Part shown: positions 52,204 to 63,100 of the stretch, piece after piece
Layout: each line of letters opens with the position of its first letter
Numbering within the stretch: position 1 is the first letter of the stretch
Assembly (NCBI GenBank): GCA_964501185.1
Contig: CAZCRT010000010.1
Coordinates: 1-64,000 of the forward strand
Direction: 5' to 3'
DNA from: BS150m-G50 sp964501185 [NCBI: uncultured Bacteroidia bacterium]
GTDB taxonomy: Bacteria; CAIWAD01; BS150m-G50
Length of the DNA: 64,000 bases
Notes under the pieces: generated by a model
Databases searched by the model: none
Seen by the model: only the letters and a program-made list of their open reading frames with translations
What the model was told of the DNA's origin: nothing
Translations under genes and position numbers: made by a program

Positions 52204-55200
52204 ATGTTTCGCTTCAAGGTAATTCCGGTATTTACATTGCTTTTTATCATGGCGGTATCCGCTTATGGTACCATAGACCTGGCACCACTGAATGGCAGTC
52301 TGATCTTGAACAGCAGCGATGATTCAGGTTTAACACTCACCAGTGAACTGGCTGAGATCGAGCACCAGACTATCAACACCCCTGCAGGTATTTTCACGCT
52401 GTTAGAGGTGGCTGATTACAGCTTCAGTCATGGTATCGGTGAGCCGCAGCTGCCGGTTAAACGTACTATCATAGCTGTTCCCCTGGGTGCTGAAGTAAGC
52501 GCCGAGATCACAGAAAGCTGGATCGAGCAGTTCAGCCTGTCCGATTGGGGTATCACCAATCCGGTCATCCCTGCCCAGCCTTCGCTATCCAAAAGCCAGC
52601 TGCAGGAGGATGTCCCATTCGCCTACGATGCTGATGCCTATGGCAGCTCCGCACGCAGCCCGCAACCAGTGGTAAAGCTTGAAGAGCTGGGCATAATGCG
52701 TGGCCAGCGCCTTTTTGTTCTTGAGCTGGCTCCTGTCCAGTACACTCCCGCAACCGGACAACTCAGCATTTACAGCCACCTTGAAGTTGAGGTAGTATTC
52801 AGCAATGCTGACCTGGCAGCTACAGATGAGCTGCGAGCCCGGACCTTCTCACCTTACTTTGAATCACTGTATCAGAGTCAGTTGTTCAACTATCGTCCTC
52901 TGAACGATCGTGATGACCTGACTCGATATCCGATCAAGTATGTCATCGTGGCTGATCCGATGTTCGAAGCTCAGCTGGCACCATTCATCGAATGGAAGAC
53001 GCAGCAGGGTTATAATGTCATTACAGGTTACATCGGCACAGATTTCTTTTTCAGCACTGCCAGCATTTCCGCCTGGATTCAGGATATCTGGGATGCTGCA
53101 ACACCTGAAGATCCTGCACCAAGTTTTGTGCTGTTTGTCGGTGACGATAGTGAAGTGCCTGCTTTCAGTGGCAACACCGGTGGTCATATCACCGATCTGC
53201 ATTATGTCACCCTCGAGGGTGGTGATTACATGCCGGAAATCTACTACGGCCGCTTCTCCGCCCAGACCCCGGCGCAGCTGCAACCACAGATCGACAAGAC
53301 ACTCGAATACGAACGCTATCTGATGCCGGACCCATCCTATCTGGGTGAAGTGGTCATGATTGCCGGTATGGATTCCGGCCATGGCAGCACCTGGGGTAAT
53401 GGCCAGATTAACTATGGAACAACCTACTACTTCAACGAAGCACACGGAATAGACTCACATACATATCTCTATCCAGCCTCCGGCGGCAATTCCGCCAATA
53501 TCATCGCTGATGTCAGCAATGGTGTCGGTTATGTTAACTATACTGCTCACGGAAGCCAGACCAGCTGGGCTGATCCCAGTTTCACCATCTCCAATATCAA
53601 CAGCCTGCAGAATGACCATGAGTATCCGACCGTGGTGGGCAACTGCTGCCTTACCAACGCTTTCGATACCGGCACCTGCTTCGGCGAAGCCTGGCTGCGT
53701 GCGGAGAACAGGGGGGCTATCGGTTACATCGGTGGCACCAACAACACCTACTGGAATGAAGATTACTGGTGGGGTGTCGGTTCCGGCAGCATTGTAACCA
53801 ATCCGACCTACGAAACACATGGCCCCGGTGCTTACGACGGCATGTTCCACGATCATGGTGAGGTTTTCAGCCAATGGTACACTACCCAGTTTGCCTTCAT
53901 CATGGCCGGGAACCTGGCGGTAGTTGAAGGTGGCAGCGGTATGGTCGACTACTACTGGGAAATATACGCGTTGATGGGCGATCCTTCCCTTTCCACTTAC
54001 TTCAGCGTGCCAGAAATCAATAATGCCAGCTACCCGACTTCCGTTTTCATCGGGCAGAGCAGCATTGACATTCAGGCGCAACCCTACTCCTATGTTGGAT
54101 TGAGTATGAGTAATGAACTGGCAGGCGCAGGTCTGGTTGACTCCGGAGGCAATCTTACACTGGATTTCACCCCCTTCAACACTGATGGTACTGCCAGACT
54201 GGTAATCACCTGCCAGAACCGTATACCGATTATTGCGGATCTGCTGGTAACCCCCAACGATGGTCCCTATGTAACACTGAATGATTATTCACCGGCAACC
54301 GCTGAGTATGGTCAATCAGTTCTGCTGGATGTAGTACTGGAGAACATCGGCACCGTGGATGCTCTGGATGTCAGCGCTATCCTCAGCAGCACCGACAGCT
54401 ATGTTGCCATTACCGACAACAGCGAGAGTTTCGGCGATATCAACGCCGGCAATACTGTCAGCGGCAATGATGTTTATGGATTTACTGTTGATGGTGTCGT
54501 ACCGGACCAGCATCAGGTAAACTTCACCCTGACCGTCACCGGCACTGCCCGTGATGAGTGGGTGTCCTATCTGACCGTCACCCTGGACGCACCGGAAATG
54601 GCAACCGGCATGATGATCGTAGATGACAGCGCCGGTGGTAACGGTAACGGCCGCCTCGATCCGGGTGAAGATGCCCTGCTGATCGTACCGATCAATAACA
54701 GTGGCCATGCAACTGTAACCAACGGACTGGCTACATTGGCCAGCAGCAGCCCCAATGTTACCGTAACTGACAACGCTGACTACACTGCCGCCATTCCTGG
54801 TGGTGGCAGCGTCAATGCTGTTTTTGGTGTTACGATCGCTGCGGAAGCGGAAGTCGGTGATCCGGCGGAATTCGATTTTGAATGGAATGCGGGTGACTTC
54901 AACCTTACTGACGATATTTATCTCACAATCGGTCTCGTTCTGGAAGACTTTGAAACCGGTAACTTCATCGCCTTCCCCTGGGAGATGAGTGGTAACGCTG
55001 ACTGGATTATCAGCACTTCCGCTTACGAAGGAAGCTTCTGCGGTCAGTCTGGCGATATCGGTGATAATCAGACTTCCAGTCTCAACCTGACCGCCAATGT
55101 TGTCGCCACCGGTGAAATCTCTTTCCAGTACAAGGTTTCTTCGGAGAGTAACTACGACTACCTGCGCTTCAAGATTGATGGCTCCGAGATTGCCAGCTGG

Positions 55201-56544
55201 GACGGTGAACAGGGCTGGGCTGAATTCAGTCACAGCGTATCCATCGGTGAGCATACTTTTACCTGGGAATTTGATAAAGACTACTCCGTCAGCAACGGCA
55301 GCGATTGCGGGTGGATCGATTATATTATTTTCCCACCCCTGGGTGCTCCCGCCTATCCTGAAATTTCCGTCAATCCGACAGAATTTAATGTAACCCTGGA
55401 GCCGGGTACTACTACTACCGAGCCACTTACCCTGACCAATGAGGGTGACGGTGAACTTAACTACACAATCCTGGTTGCTACCGACAGTGAACCTGCTACT
55501 GCCCCGCACCTGAAGCTGGATAAGGGTGAAGCTGACCCGCGCGTGGGTCAGGTTGCCCGTGACCAGGGTGGGCCGGACGGTTTCGGTAACTTCTGGATTG
55601 ACAGTGACGAAACAGGCGGGCCGACCTATGACTGGTTTGAGATCAACAGTATCGGCACCAGTCCCGGTGATGGTGACGACGGCAACTACGGTCCCTTCAG
55701 TCTCGGCTTCAACTTCGAGTTCTATGGTACTACTTACAACGCTGTCAACATCTGCACCAACGGATTCATCTCTTTCACCTCGACCTCCAGTGAATACACA
55801 AACCAGGGCATCCCGAACAGCGCTGATCCCAACTGCCTGATCGCCCCCTTCTGGGATGACCTGAATCCCTCCAGCGCAGGCACAATCTATTACTATGCCG
55901 ACGCTGCCAACCAGCGCTTTGTGGTAGAGTGGGATGCTGTAGTACACTACGGCAGCAGTGATCCTGAGACCTTCCAGGTGATCCTGAACGCTGACGGCAC
56001 AATTGTCTATCAGTACGCAACAGTGACAACTACTAACGGTTGCACTGTAGGTATCGAGAATCAGAGTGGCAGTGACGGTCTGCAGATGGTGTTCAACAGT
56101 ACTTATCTGCATAACGGCCTGGCGATTCTGATTGACCACGCTACTCCCTGGCTGGAAGCTGATCCGGGTAGTGGTATTGTAGCGCCCGGTGGTGAAGCGA
56201 CAGTGGATGTGCTTTTTGACGCAGCCGATCTCACAGAGGGCATTTACTACGGCAGCATCACGGTCAATTCCAACGACCAGGATGAGAGTAGTATCGATAT
56301 TCCGGTGACACTCAATGTCGGCACAATCTACCTCGACCCGGTTGACGACCTGGCTATCGCAATCTATAGTGGTTATGTCATGCTGAGTTGGAGTGCCGTA
56401 GAGGGTGCTTCCAGCTACGAGCTCTGGAGTTCTGCTGAGCCTTACAGTGGTTTCGAATATATCGGAACTTCCAGCTTTACTTCCTGGACCTTGCCACTGA
56501 CTGATGGAATTCAGTTCTATCAAGTGATAGCCACTGACGAATAG
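52204..56544 (+). CDS. secreted C25 (gingipain-type) cysteine peptidase, type A copy 1
   Basis: A 1446-residue exported peptidase from the ATG at 52204 with AGGAGG upstream; the 23 codons before it are excluded. Order: signal peptide, propeptide (about 20-210, with LELAPVQYTPATGQL), C25 catalytic domain (about 225-600), Ig-like and CARDB-like repeats (about 600-910), a jelly-roll (about 910-1050), a nidogen-like beta domain (about 1130-1290, FNFEFYGTTYNAVNICTNGF), an Ig-like anchor domain and a C-terminal FnIII-like tail. Catalytic pair: His449 in YTAHGSQTSW and Cys482 in VVGNCCLTNAF, the 33-residue spacing of gingipains. It probably degrades extracellular protein. First of the A-B-A-B array. 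Confidence 0.9.
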   Translation: MFRFKVIPVFTLLFIMAVSAYGTIDLAPLNGSLILNSSDDSGLTLTSELAEIEHQTINTPAGIFTLLEVADYSFSHGIGEPQLPVKRTIIAVPLGAEVSAEITESWIEQFSLSDWGITNPVIPAQPSLSKSQLQEDVPFAYDADAYGSSARSPQPVVKLEELGIMRGQRLFVLELAPVQYTPATGQLSIYSHLEVEVVFSNADLAATDELRARTFSPYFESLYQSQLFNYRPLNDRDDLTRYPIKYVIVADPMFEAQLAPFIEWKTQQGYNVITGYIGTDFFFSTASISAWIQDIWDAATPEDPAPSFVLFVGDDSEVPAFSGNTGGHITDLHYVTLEGGDYMPEIYYGRFSAQTPAQLQPQIDKTLEYERYLMPDPSYLGEVVMIAGMDSGHGSTWGNGQINYGTTYYFNEAHGIDSHTYLYPASGGNSANIIADVSNGVGYVNYTAHGSQTSWADPSFTISNINSLQNDHEYPTVVGNCCLTNAFDTGTCFGEAWLRAENRGAIGYIGGTNNTYWNEDYWWGVGSGSIVTNPTYETHGPGAYDGMFHDHGEVFSQWYTTQFAFIMAGNLAVVEGGSGMVDYYWEIYALMGDPSLSTYFSVPEINNASYPTSVFIGQSSIDIQAQPYSYVGLSMSNELAGAGLVDSGGNLTLDFTPFNTDGTARLVITCQNRIPIIADLLVTPNDGPYVTLNDYSPATAEYGQSVLLDVVLENIGTVDALDVSAILSSTDSYVAITDNSESFGDINAGNTVSGNDVYGFTVDGVVPDQHQVNFTLTVTGTARDEWVSYLTVTLDAPEMATGMMIVDDSAGGNGNGRLDPGEDALLIVPINNSGHATVTNGLATLASSSPNVTVTDNADYTAAIPGGGSVNAVFGVTIAAEAEVGDPAEFDFEWNAGDFNLTDDIYLTIGLVLEDFETGNFIAFPWEMSGNADWIISTSAYEGSFCGQSGDIGDNQTSSLNLTANVVATGEISFQYKVSSESNYDYLRFKIDGSEIASWDGEQGWAEFSHSVSIGEHTFTWEFDKDYSVSNGSDCGWIDYIIFPPLGAPAYPEISVNPTEFNVTLEPGTTTTEPLTLTNEGDGELNYTILVATDSEPATAPHLKLDKGEADPRVGQVARDQGGPDGFGNFWIDSDETGGPTYDWFEINSIGTSPGDGDDGNYGPFSLGFNFEFYGTTYNAVNICTNGFISFTSTSSEYTNQGIPNSADPNCLIAPFWDDLNPSSAGTIYYYADAANQRFVVEWDAVVHYGSSDPETFQVILNADGTIVYQYATVTTTNGCTVGIENQSGSDGLQMVFNSTYLHNGLAILIDHATPWLEADPGSGIVAPGGEATVDVLFDAADLTEGIYYGSITVNSNDQDESSIDIPVTLNVGTIYLDPVDDLAIAIYSGYVMLSWSAVEGASSYELWSSAEPYSGFEYIGTSSFTSWTLPLTDGIQFYQVIATDE

Positions 56545-56557
56545 AAGATTCTGATAC

Positions 56558-56588
56558 AGGGGAGCCGCAAGGTTCCCCTTTTTGTTTT
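56558..56588 (+). terminator. intrinsic terminator after C25 copy A1
   Basis: Nine-base stem AGGGGAGCC/GGTTCCCCT (one wobble) closed by a GCAA tetraloop, followed by TTTTTGTTTT. It is 14 bases after the stop codon, so the first and second peptidase genes are probably separate transcription units, at least in part. Confidence 0.85.
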
Positions 56589-56658
56589 CACAGTTTCGGG
56601 TGCAAAGAAAGTAATGATATTTAACCCTGAACAAGCCTGACAGGGCTGGGAGAATTTG

Positions 56659-59600
56659 ATGAGAACTTTCAGAGGATTGCTGATAACTACGCTGATGGCC
56701 ACGCTGCCGCTGGTAGCTGTTGCAGAGATCATCCAACAGGATTTCGATTTTTCCAGACCACAACTGGCTGAGGATTTCGGTGGTAACATTGTTGTAATGG
56801 ATAATTGTCGAACTTCTGGTGCACCCGGAACACCTGCATTGCCCACATTCGGTGTCCAGTTACTGCTGCCACCCGGTGAGACAGCAGTTTCCGTGGAAAT
56901 CGCTACTGGAGAAATGGAGCTGCTGGGCAGTGGTATTCAGGTCGCTCCCCATCAGCAGCAGGTCCCTTTGAGTTACGATGGCCCGGCTGTTGTTGTTGAG
57001 CAGAATGAGGAGATATATAACAGCAGCGCGCTCTATCCCGGGCAGTTGAGCAGCGAACCCCGCACACAGTTCTACCGTGGTCATGGCCTGGCTTTTTTTC
57101 ATATCAACCCGGTGCGTTACAATCCGGTTACGGGTGAAGTATGGTGGTATCCTCACATGCGGGTAGAAGTACATACTGCTCCGGCTGCAGAAGCTGCCAT
57201 CAGTATGCGGGACCTGTATCGTGGAGATGCAGAAACCGGGTACGCGCTGCGCAACATGGTCTCCAACATTGAGTTGCTGCGGGAGTATCCTGCCGATTCC
57301 CAAGACCGTATCGAGGATCTGGACATGGTGATCATCACCAGCGATGCGCTGCAGGCGAGTTTTGAGCCGTTGGCCGAATTCAATAACCGCCGTGGAATCC
57401 ACACAATAATTGAGACCACCAGCTGGATTTATGCCAATGTGGCCGGTAACGATAATCAGGACCGCATCCGTAACTACATCATCAACTGCTACCAGGATCT
57501 CAACCTGCAATATGTGTTGCTTGCCGGGGACGGTGACAGTTCCGGTGGTGGCAATATCATTCCTTACCGTGGTGTTTATGTCAACACGCATTATACACTC
57601 CGTACGGAAGACTACAACCTGCCCTGCGACCTTTACTACGGTGGACTTGATGGCAACTGGAACAGTAACGGTAACGGCCAGTATGGTGAGGAGAATCCGG
57701 AAGAGGCGGATTTCATCGCCGAGGTCCATGTAGGCCGCGCCGCGGTTGACAACGCTACTGAAGCAGCCAACTTTGTGAATAAACATATCGCCTATCAGCA
57801 GTCACCGGTTACAACAGAGTGTGACGAAGTGTTGCTGGCAGGAGAGTTGCTCTGGGACGACGATGGTGGTGACTGGACCTTCGGGCGCACTTACATGGAA
57901 GAGTTGCGCCTCGGATCCTCCAGTCACGGCTACACGACTATCGGCCTCGATAATCCTGCCCTGGTGGACACACTGTACGACCAGTATACATACTATCCGA
58001 GTGAGTGGACCCCGGCGTCACATCTGCGCCCCCGTCTGAATAGCGGTGTCAACTACCTTAACCATCTCGGCCACTGCAACTGGAACTACATGTGCCGGAT
58101 GACAAATTCAGATATCAATACCGGAAATTTCACCAATAATGGTGTCAACCATAATTTCTATATCGTCTACAGCCAGGGTTGTATCTGCGGGGCTTTCAAT
58201 GAAAACGACTGTTTCTCGGAGAACTGGACAGTCGGCATACCTACCGGTGCCGTAGCGATCGTCTCCAACTCCCGCTACGGCTGGGGTTATCACTACTCCA
58301 CCCGTGGTTCATCACAGTACTTCGATCGTGAATTTGTCGATGCAATCTACGGTGAAGGGATCACTTCCATCGCACGGGCCAATGACGATTCCAAGGTGGA
58401 TTGCCTGCCCTGGATCAACAATGACGACATGGCCAACCGCTGGTGCGCTCTTGAGCTGAACCTTTTCGGTGACCCCTCACTGGATATCTGGACCGCGGAA
58501 CCGGGTGTACTGACAGCTGAACATAATGCTGCCTACATAATTGGAACCGGTATCTTTGATGTGACAGTACCCGGTGTGGAGGGTGCACTGGTTGCGCTGA
58601 CTTTTGATGATGAGCTGGTCGGGCGCGGACAGACAAACGCTAACGGCAACGTGCAGTTGCAGCTGGATCCAGCACCACTGTTACCGGGTGAAATGGAACT
58701 GGTAGTAACCGCCCATGATTACCTGGAGTACAGCGGTTCGGTATCTATTATTCCACCGGAAGGTGCTTATGTGGTTGTCGAGAGTTGTGTGGTTGCCGAT
58801 GCCAACGGTGAGCTCAATCCGGGTGAGTCCCCACTCTTAACGGTTGGTATCCACAATGTTGGTATCGAAACGGTCTTTGGTGTCAATGTGACAATCACCA
58901 CTGCTGACAGCTGGGTGGCGATGCTGGATCCTACCGAATTCTATGGTGATCTGGATCCTGATGAAATCGTTGTGCTGTCTGAAAGTTTCCAGGTTCTGAT
59001 AGCGGATGATGCACCGGAAAACCATCTGGTCCATTTCGATGTTGAAGCGACTGATAATGACAGCGGTGTCTGGAATTCCGGTTTTGATCTGCCGATTCTA
59101 TACATATATGAACAATACTGGTCAGACGACTGTGAGTCGGAGGCCGGTTGGACACATGATTCCCCCGATGACTGGGCTGATCAGTGGCATCTGAGCAGCC
59201 TGGATTACCAGAGTCCGTCTCACTCCTGGAAATGCGGTGACACCGGCACCGGTGACTACGCTGATCATATGGATGCCAGGCTGGTCTCACCGGAAGTGGA
59301 GCTGCGTCCCTGGTCCCGTCTTTCTTTTGTTCACAGTATGTCGGGTGAAGTTTCCGGTGCTTATCCTGATTCCGCTTATGATGGTGGTTTTCTGGAGATG
59401 AGCAGTGATGGTGGTGACAGCTGGAACCAGCTGATGCCACTTGCCGGTGGTTATACCAGCGCTTTTCGCTGGGAGTCCGGAAGCGGCAATCCCGCCACTC
59501 ATCCTTTCACAGGCGGAACCCGATGCTGGTCCGGTGAATTTGACTGGCAGTCTACAGAGATCAACCTCTCTGACTATGCAGGTGAGACAGTCCGTTTCCG

Positions 59601-59898
59601 TTTCCGCTTCGGTAGCGACGGTGGAGTCGGCAACGGTGGCTGGTATATCGACGATCTGGCACTGGTGGGAGTTGCCACCGGTGGCCCGGAAGTTGTAACT
59701 GATCTCTCTATCGCGATTGCTGGTGACTATGTCACGCTGTCCTGGCCTGCAGTGGAGGGAGCTGTGAGCTATAACATCTACAGCTGCGATACTCCCTTTG
59801 GTGAGTTTCAGCTTATCGGTAACAGCGTTTTTTCGCAATGGTCTACAATGGCAGGTGTGACAGAGCAATACTATCAGGTTACCGCGCTGGATTATTAG
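56659..59898 (+). CDS. secreted C25-type peptidase homologue, type B copy 1
   Basis: A 1079-residue exported protein from the ATG at 56659, with GGGAG six bases upstream. Signal RGLLITTLMATLPLVAVAE, propeptide-like region (about 25-200, with FHINPVRYNPVTGEVWWYPH), C25-like domain (about 205-600), Ig-like domains, CARDB-like domain (about 700-800), a jelly-roll with SHSWKCGDTGTG near 855, and the shared FnIII-like tail. Likely dyad: His472 in LNHLGHCNW and Cys508 or Cys510 in YSQGCICGAF. The spacing differs slightly from gingipains, so activity is less certain than for type A. The propeptide differs from type A. Confidence 0.85.
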   Translation: MRTFRGLLITTLMATLPLVAVAEIIQQDFDFSRPQLAEDFGGNIVVMDNCRTSGAPGTPALPTFGVQLLLPPGETAVSVEIATGEMELLGSGIQVAPHQQQVPLSYDGPAVVVEQNEEIYNSSALYPGQLSSEPRTQFYRGHGLAFFHINPVRYNPVTGEVWWYPHMRVEVHTAPAAEAAISMRDLYRGDAETGYALRNMVSNIELLREYPADSQDRIEDLDMVIITSDALQASFEPLAEFNNRRGIHTIIETTSWIYANVAGNDNQDRIRNYIINCYQDLNLQYVLLAGDGDSSGGGNIIPYRGVYVNTHYTLRTEDYNLPCDLYYGGLDGNWNSNGNGQYGEENPEEADFIAEVHVGRAAVDNATEAANFVNKHIAYQQSPVTTECDEVLLAGELLWDDDGGDWTFGRTYMEELRLGSSSHGYTTIGLDNPALVDTLYDQYTYYPSEWTPASHLRPRLNSGVNYLNHLGHCNWNYMCRMTNSDINTGNFTNNGVNHNFYIVYSQGCICGAFNENDCFSENWTVGIPTGAVAIVSNSRYGWGYHYSTRGSSQYFDREFVDAIYGEGITSIARANDDSKVDCLPWINNDDMANRWCALELNLFGDPSLDIWTAEPGVLTAEHNAAYIIGTGIFDVTVPGVEGALVALTFDDELVGRGQTNANGNVQLQLDPAPLLPGEMELVVTAHDYLEYSGSVSIIPPEGAYVVVESCVVADANGELNPGESPLLTVGIHNVGIETVFGVNVTITTADSWVAMLDPTEFYGDLDPDEIVVLSESFQVLIADDAPENHLVHFDVEATDNDSGVWNSGFDLPILYIYEQYWSDDCESEAGWTHDSPDDWADQWHLSSLDYQSPSHSWKCGDTGTGDYADHMDARLVSPEVELRPWSRLSFVHSMSGEVSGAYPDSAYDGGFLEMSSDGGDSWNQLMPLAGGYTSAFRWESGSGNPATHPFTGGTRCWSGEFDWQSTEINLSDYAGETVRFRFRFGSDGGVGNGGWYIDDLALVGVATGGPEVVTDLSIAIAGDYVTLSWPAVEGAVSYNIYSCDTPFGEFQLIGNSVFSQWSTMAGVTEQYYQVTALDY

Positions 59899-60161
59899 AA
59901 GCTTTTTACAGTAACCAGGTAGATTGATTGAATATGGCCCGGTTCCGATTTCCAACCAGGGTTAGTTATGCCCCTGCGGAAACCGGGATAAACCAGGCGA
60001 CTGCGGGAACGGGTGATCAATTTGTAAATCAATTCGAGCGCCAAATATAGCTCAAGACAGGTCATCGACATAGTAATGTTCAGACCTGCTACAATGTTCA
60101 ATCGCCTTTCTGCATCACGACCTGTCGGGATGCGAAAAGACATAGAACCGGGAGGTTTACG

Positions 60162-63100
60162 ATGAAGAAACTATTCAGTTGTATCGCTTTTGGACTCATT
60201 TCAATACAGGCCTTCGGAGCCATAGATCTTGCCCCCGCATCTGGCAGCCTTGTACTTACCAGCAATGATGACTCAGGACTTTCACTTGTAAGTGAGCTGG
60301 CAGGGATCGAGCACACAACGGTCAACACACAGTCCGGCCTGTTCACACTGCTGCAGGTGCCTGATTACAGCTATACCCATCAGATCGGCGCTCCTCAGCT
60401 GCCGGTCAAACGGGAGATCATAGCGGTACCTCTGGAGGCGGTGGTAACTGCAACTGTAACCGAAAGCTGGTACGAGCAGTTTAACCTGGCCGATTGGAAC
60501 ATCAGCCACCCGGTCATTCCGGCCCAGCCTTCACTATCCAAGAGCCAGTCACCGGAAGATGTGCCTTTTGAGTACAACAGTGACGCCTATACACGCGTTG
60601 GTTTTGAACGGCAACCACTGGTCCAGCTGGAAGAGCTGGGTATCCTGCGTGGTCAACGCCTTTTCGTGATAGAGCTGGCACCGGTTCAATATTCCCCGAC
60701 CACCGGACAGCTGCGTGTGTACAGCCATCTCGAGGTGGAGATTGCATACAGTGGTGCCGACCTGGAATCAACCGATAATCTTCGCGCCCGTACCTGGTCA
60801 CCCTATTTTGAGTCGCTTTACCGGAGCCAGCTTCTCAATTACCGCCCGCTGAATCAGCGTGATGATCTGACCCGCTATCCGATCAAATATGTTATCGTTT
60901 CCGATCCTCTATTTGAAGCTCAGCTGGCCCCTTTCATCGAGTGGAAAACACAGCAGGGCTACGATGTCATCACCGGTTATCTGGGTGATCCCGATGTCGG
61001 CTACACCACTACCAGTATTGCTGCATATATCCAGAGTATCTGGGATGCTGCCACTCCGGAGGATCCTGCACCCAGCTTTGTGTTGTTTGTCGGTGACGAT
61101 AGTGAAGTTCCTGCTTTCAGCGGGAGCCAGGGTGGTCATATCACTGATCTGAACTATGTCAGGCTGGAGGGTAGTGATTTCATGCCGGAAATCTACTACG
61201 GCCGCTTCTCCGCCCAGACCCCGGCACAGCTGCAACCACAGATCGACAAGACACTCGAATATGAGCGTTATCTGATGCCGGACCCATCCTACCTGGAAGA
61301 GGTAGTAATGATCGCCGGTATGGATGGCTCTTTCGGCAGCGTCTGGGCTAACGGTCAGATCAATTATGGTACCACCTATTATTTCAATGCCCTTCATGGA
61401 ATCACATCACATACATACCTCTATCCTAATTCCGGTGGTAATGCCGCCAACATTATTGCTGATGTCAGTAACGGTGTCGGCTATGTCAACTACACTGCCC
61501 ACGGCAGCCAGACCAGTTGGGCTGATCCCAGCTTCACTATCTCAAACATTAACAGCCTGCAGAATGACCATGAATACCCTACAGTGGTGGGGAACTGCTG
61601 CCTTACCAATGCTTTTAACACAGGTACCTGTTTTGGTGAAGCCTGGCTGCGTGCCGAGAACAAAGGCGCCATCGGCTATATTGGCGGTACTAACAATACC
61701 TACTGGGATGAGGATTACTGGTGGGGTGTAGGCTCCGGCAGCATTGTTGTCAATCCGACTTACGAAACACATGGACTGGGTGCTTACGACGGTATGTTCC
61801 ACGATCATGGTGAAGATTTCATTGACTGGCACACTACTCAGTACTCCGTCATTATGGCAGGTAATCTGGCCGTGATTGAAGGTGGCAGCGGCCTGGTCAA
61901 CTATTACTGGGAGATCTACGCGTTGATGGGGGACCCCTCCCTGACTACGTTCTTCGGTGTACCTGCTGTGAACAGTGTCAGTTATCCTGAAAGTATCTTC
62001 CTGGGACAGACCGCTATGACCATCCAGGCGGAAGCTTACTCATATGTCGGATTGAGTATGGATGGCAATCTGGTTGCCGGTGGGCTTGTTGGCTCCAGTG
62101 GCAGCCTGACACTGGAGTTTGAACCAATTGCCAATCCCGGAGTTGCCGACCTGGTTATCACCAGACAGAATCATCAACCAGTTATGGGAACTGTTGAAGT
62201 GATTCCCAATGAAGGGCCCTATGTTGTTCTTGATGGCTGTGTGATCGAGGATGATAATGGACAGCTCAACCCGGGTGAATCACCCCACCTGACCATCGGT
62301 ATCCACAATGTCGGTGTCGAGATTGCCACGGGTGTCAATGTCAGCGTGACAACAGCTGATGCATGGGTTACCATGCTGGATGACAACGAATACTACGGTG
62401 ATATGGATCCGGATGAGACGATCACAATAACTGACGGATTCCAGGTAGCTGTTTCTCCCGATACTCCTGAAAACCATCTGGTTCACTTCGAACTGGAAGC
62501 TACTGACAACGGTAGCGGTGTCTGGAACAGTGGTTTCGACCTGCCGGTGCTGTTCATCTATGAACTCTACTGGAGCAATAATTGTGAAGCTATCGGTGAC
62601 TGGACACACAGTGCTGCTGATGGCTGGAGTGACCAGTGGCATCTGAGCAGCGAACAATACCAGAGCCCGACACACAGCTGGAAATGTGGTGATACCGGTA
62701 CAGGTAACTACGCCAACTCGCTCGACGCCCGGCTCGTCTCACCAGCCGTAACTTTACGTCCAAACTCCACCCTTTCATTCCAGCATCAGCTGGCGGGTGA
62801 GGTATCGGGCGTATATCCCGATTCCGCCTACGATGGCGGTATCCTCGAAATCAGCGACGATGGTGGTTTCAGCTGGTTACAGTTGACACCGGTCAGCGGT
62901 GGTTATACCAGTGCTTTCCGCTGGGAATCCGGTGGTGGAAGTCCTGCAACGCATCCCTTTGCAGGTGGTACTCCCTGCTGGTCAGGTGAATTTGACTGGC
63001 AGGAAACTCTGGTAAGCCTGGCAGATTATGCTGAAGAGACGGTACAGTTCCGCTTCCGTTTCGGCAGTGACCAGGGTGGCGGTGCCGAGGGCTGGTATAT

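Noticed and set aside
52865-53445. Long antisense frames under the C25 genes (for example 52864-53445, 54316-56763 and 56860-57786 on the minus strand)
   Set aside because: They mirror the codon pattern of the well-supported plus-strand peptidase genes and have no ribosome-binding sites or recognisable domains.
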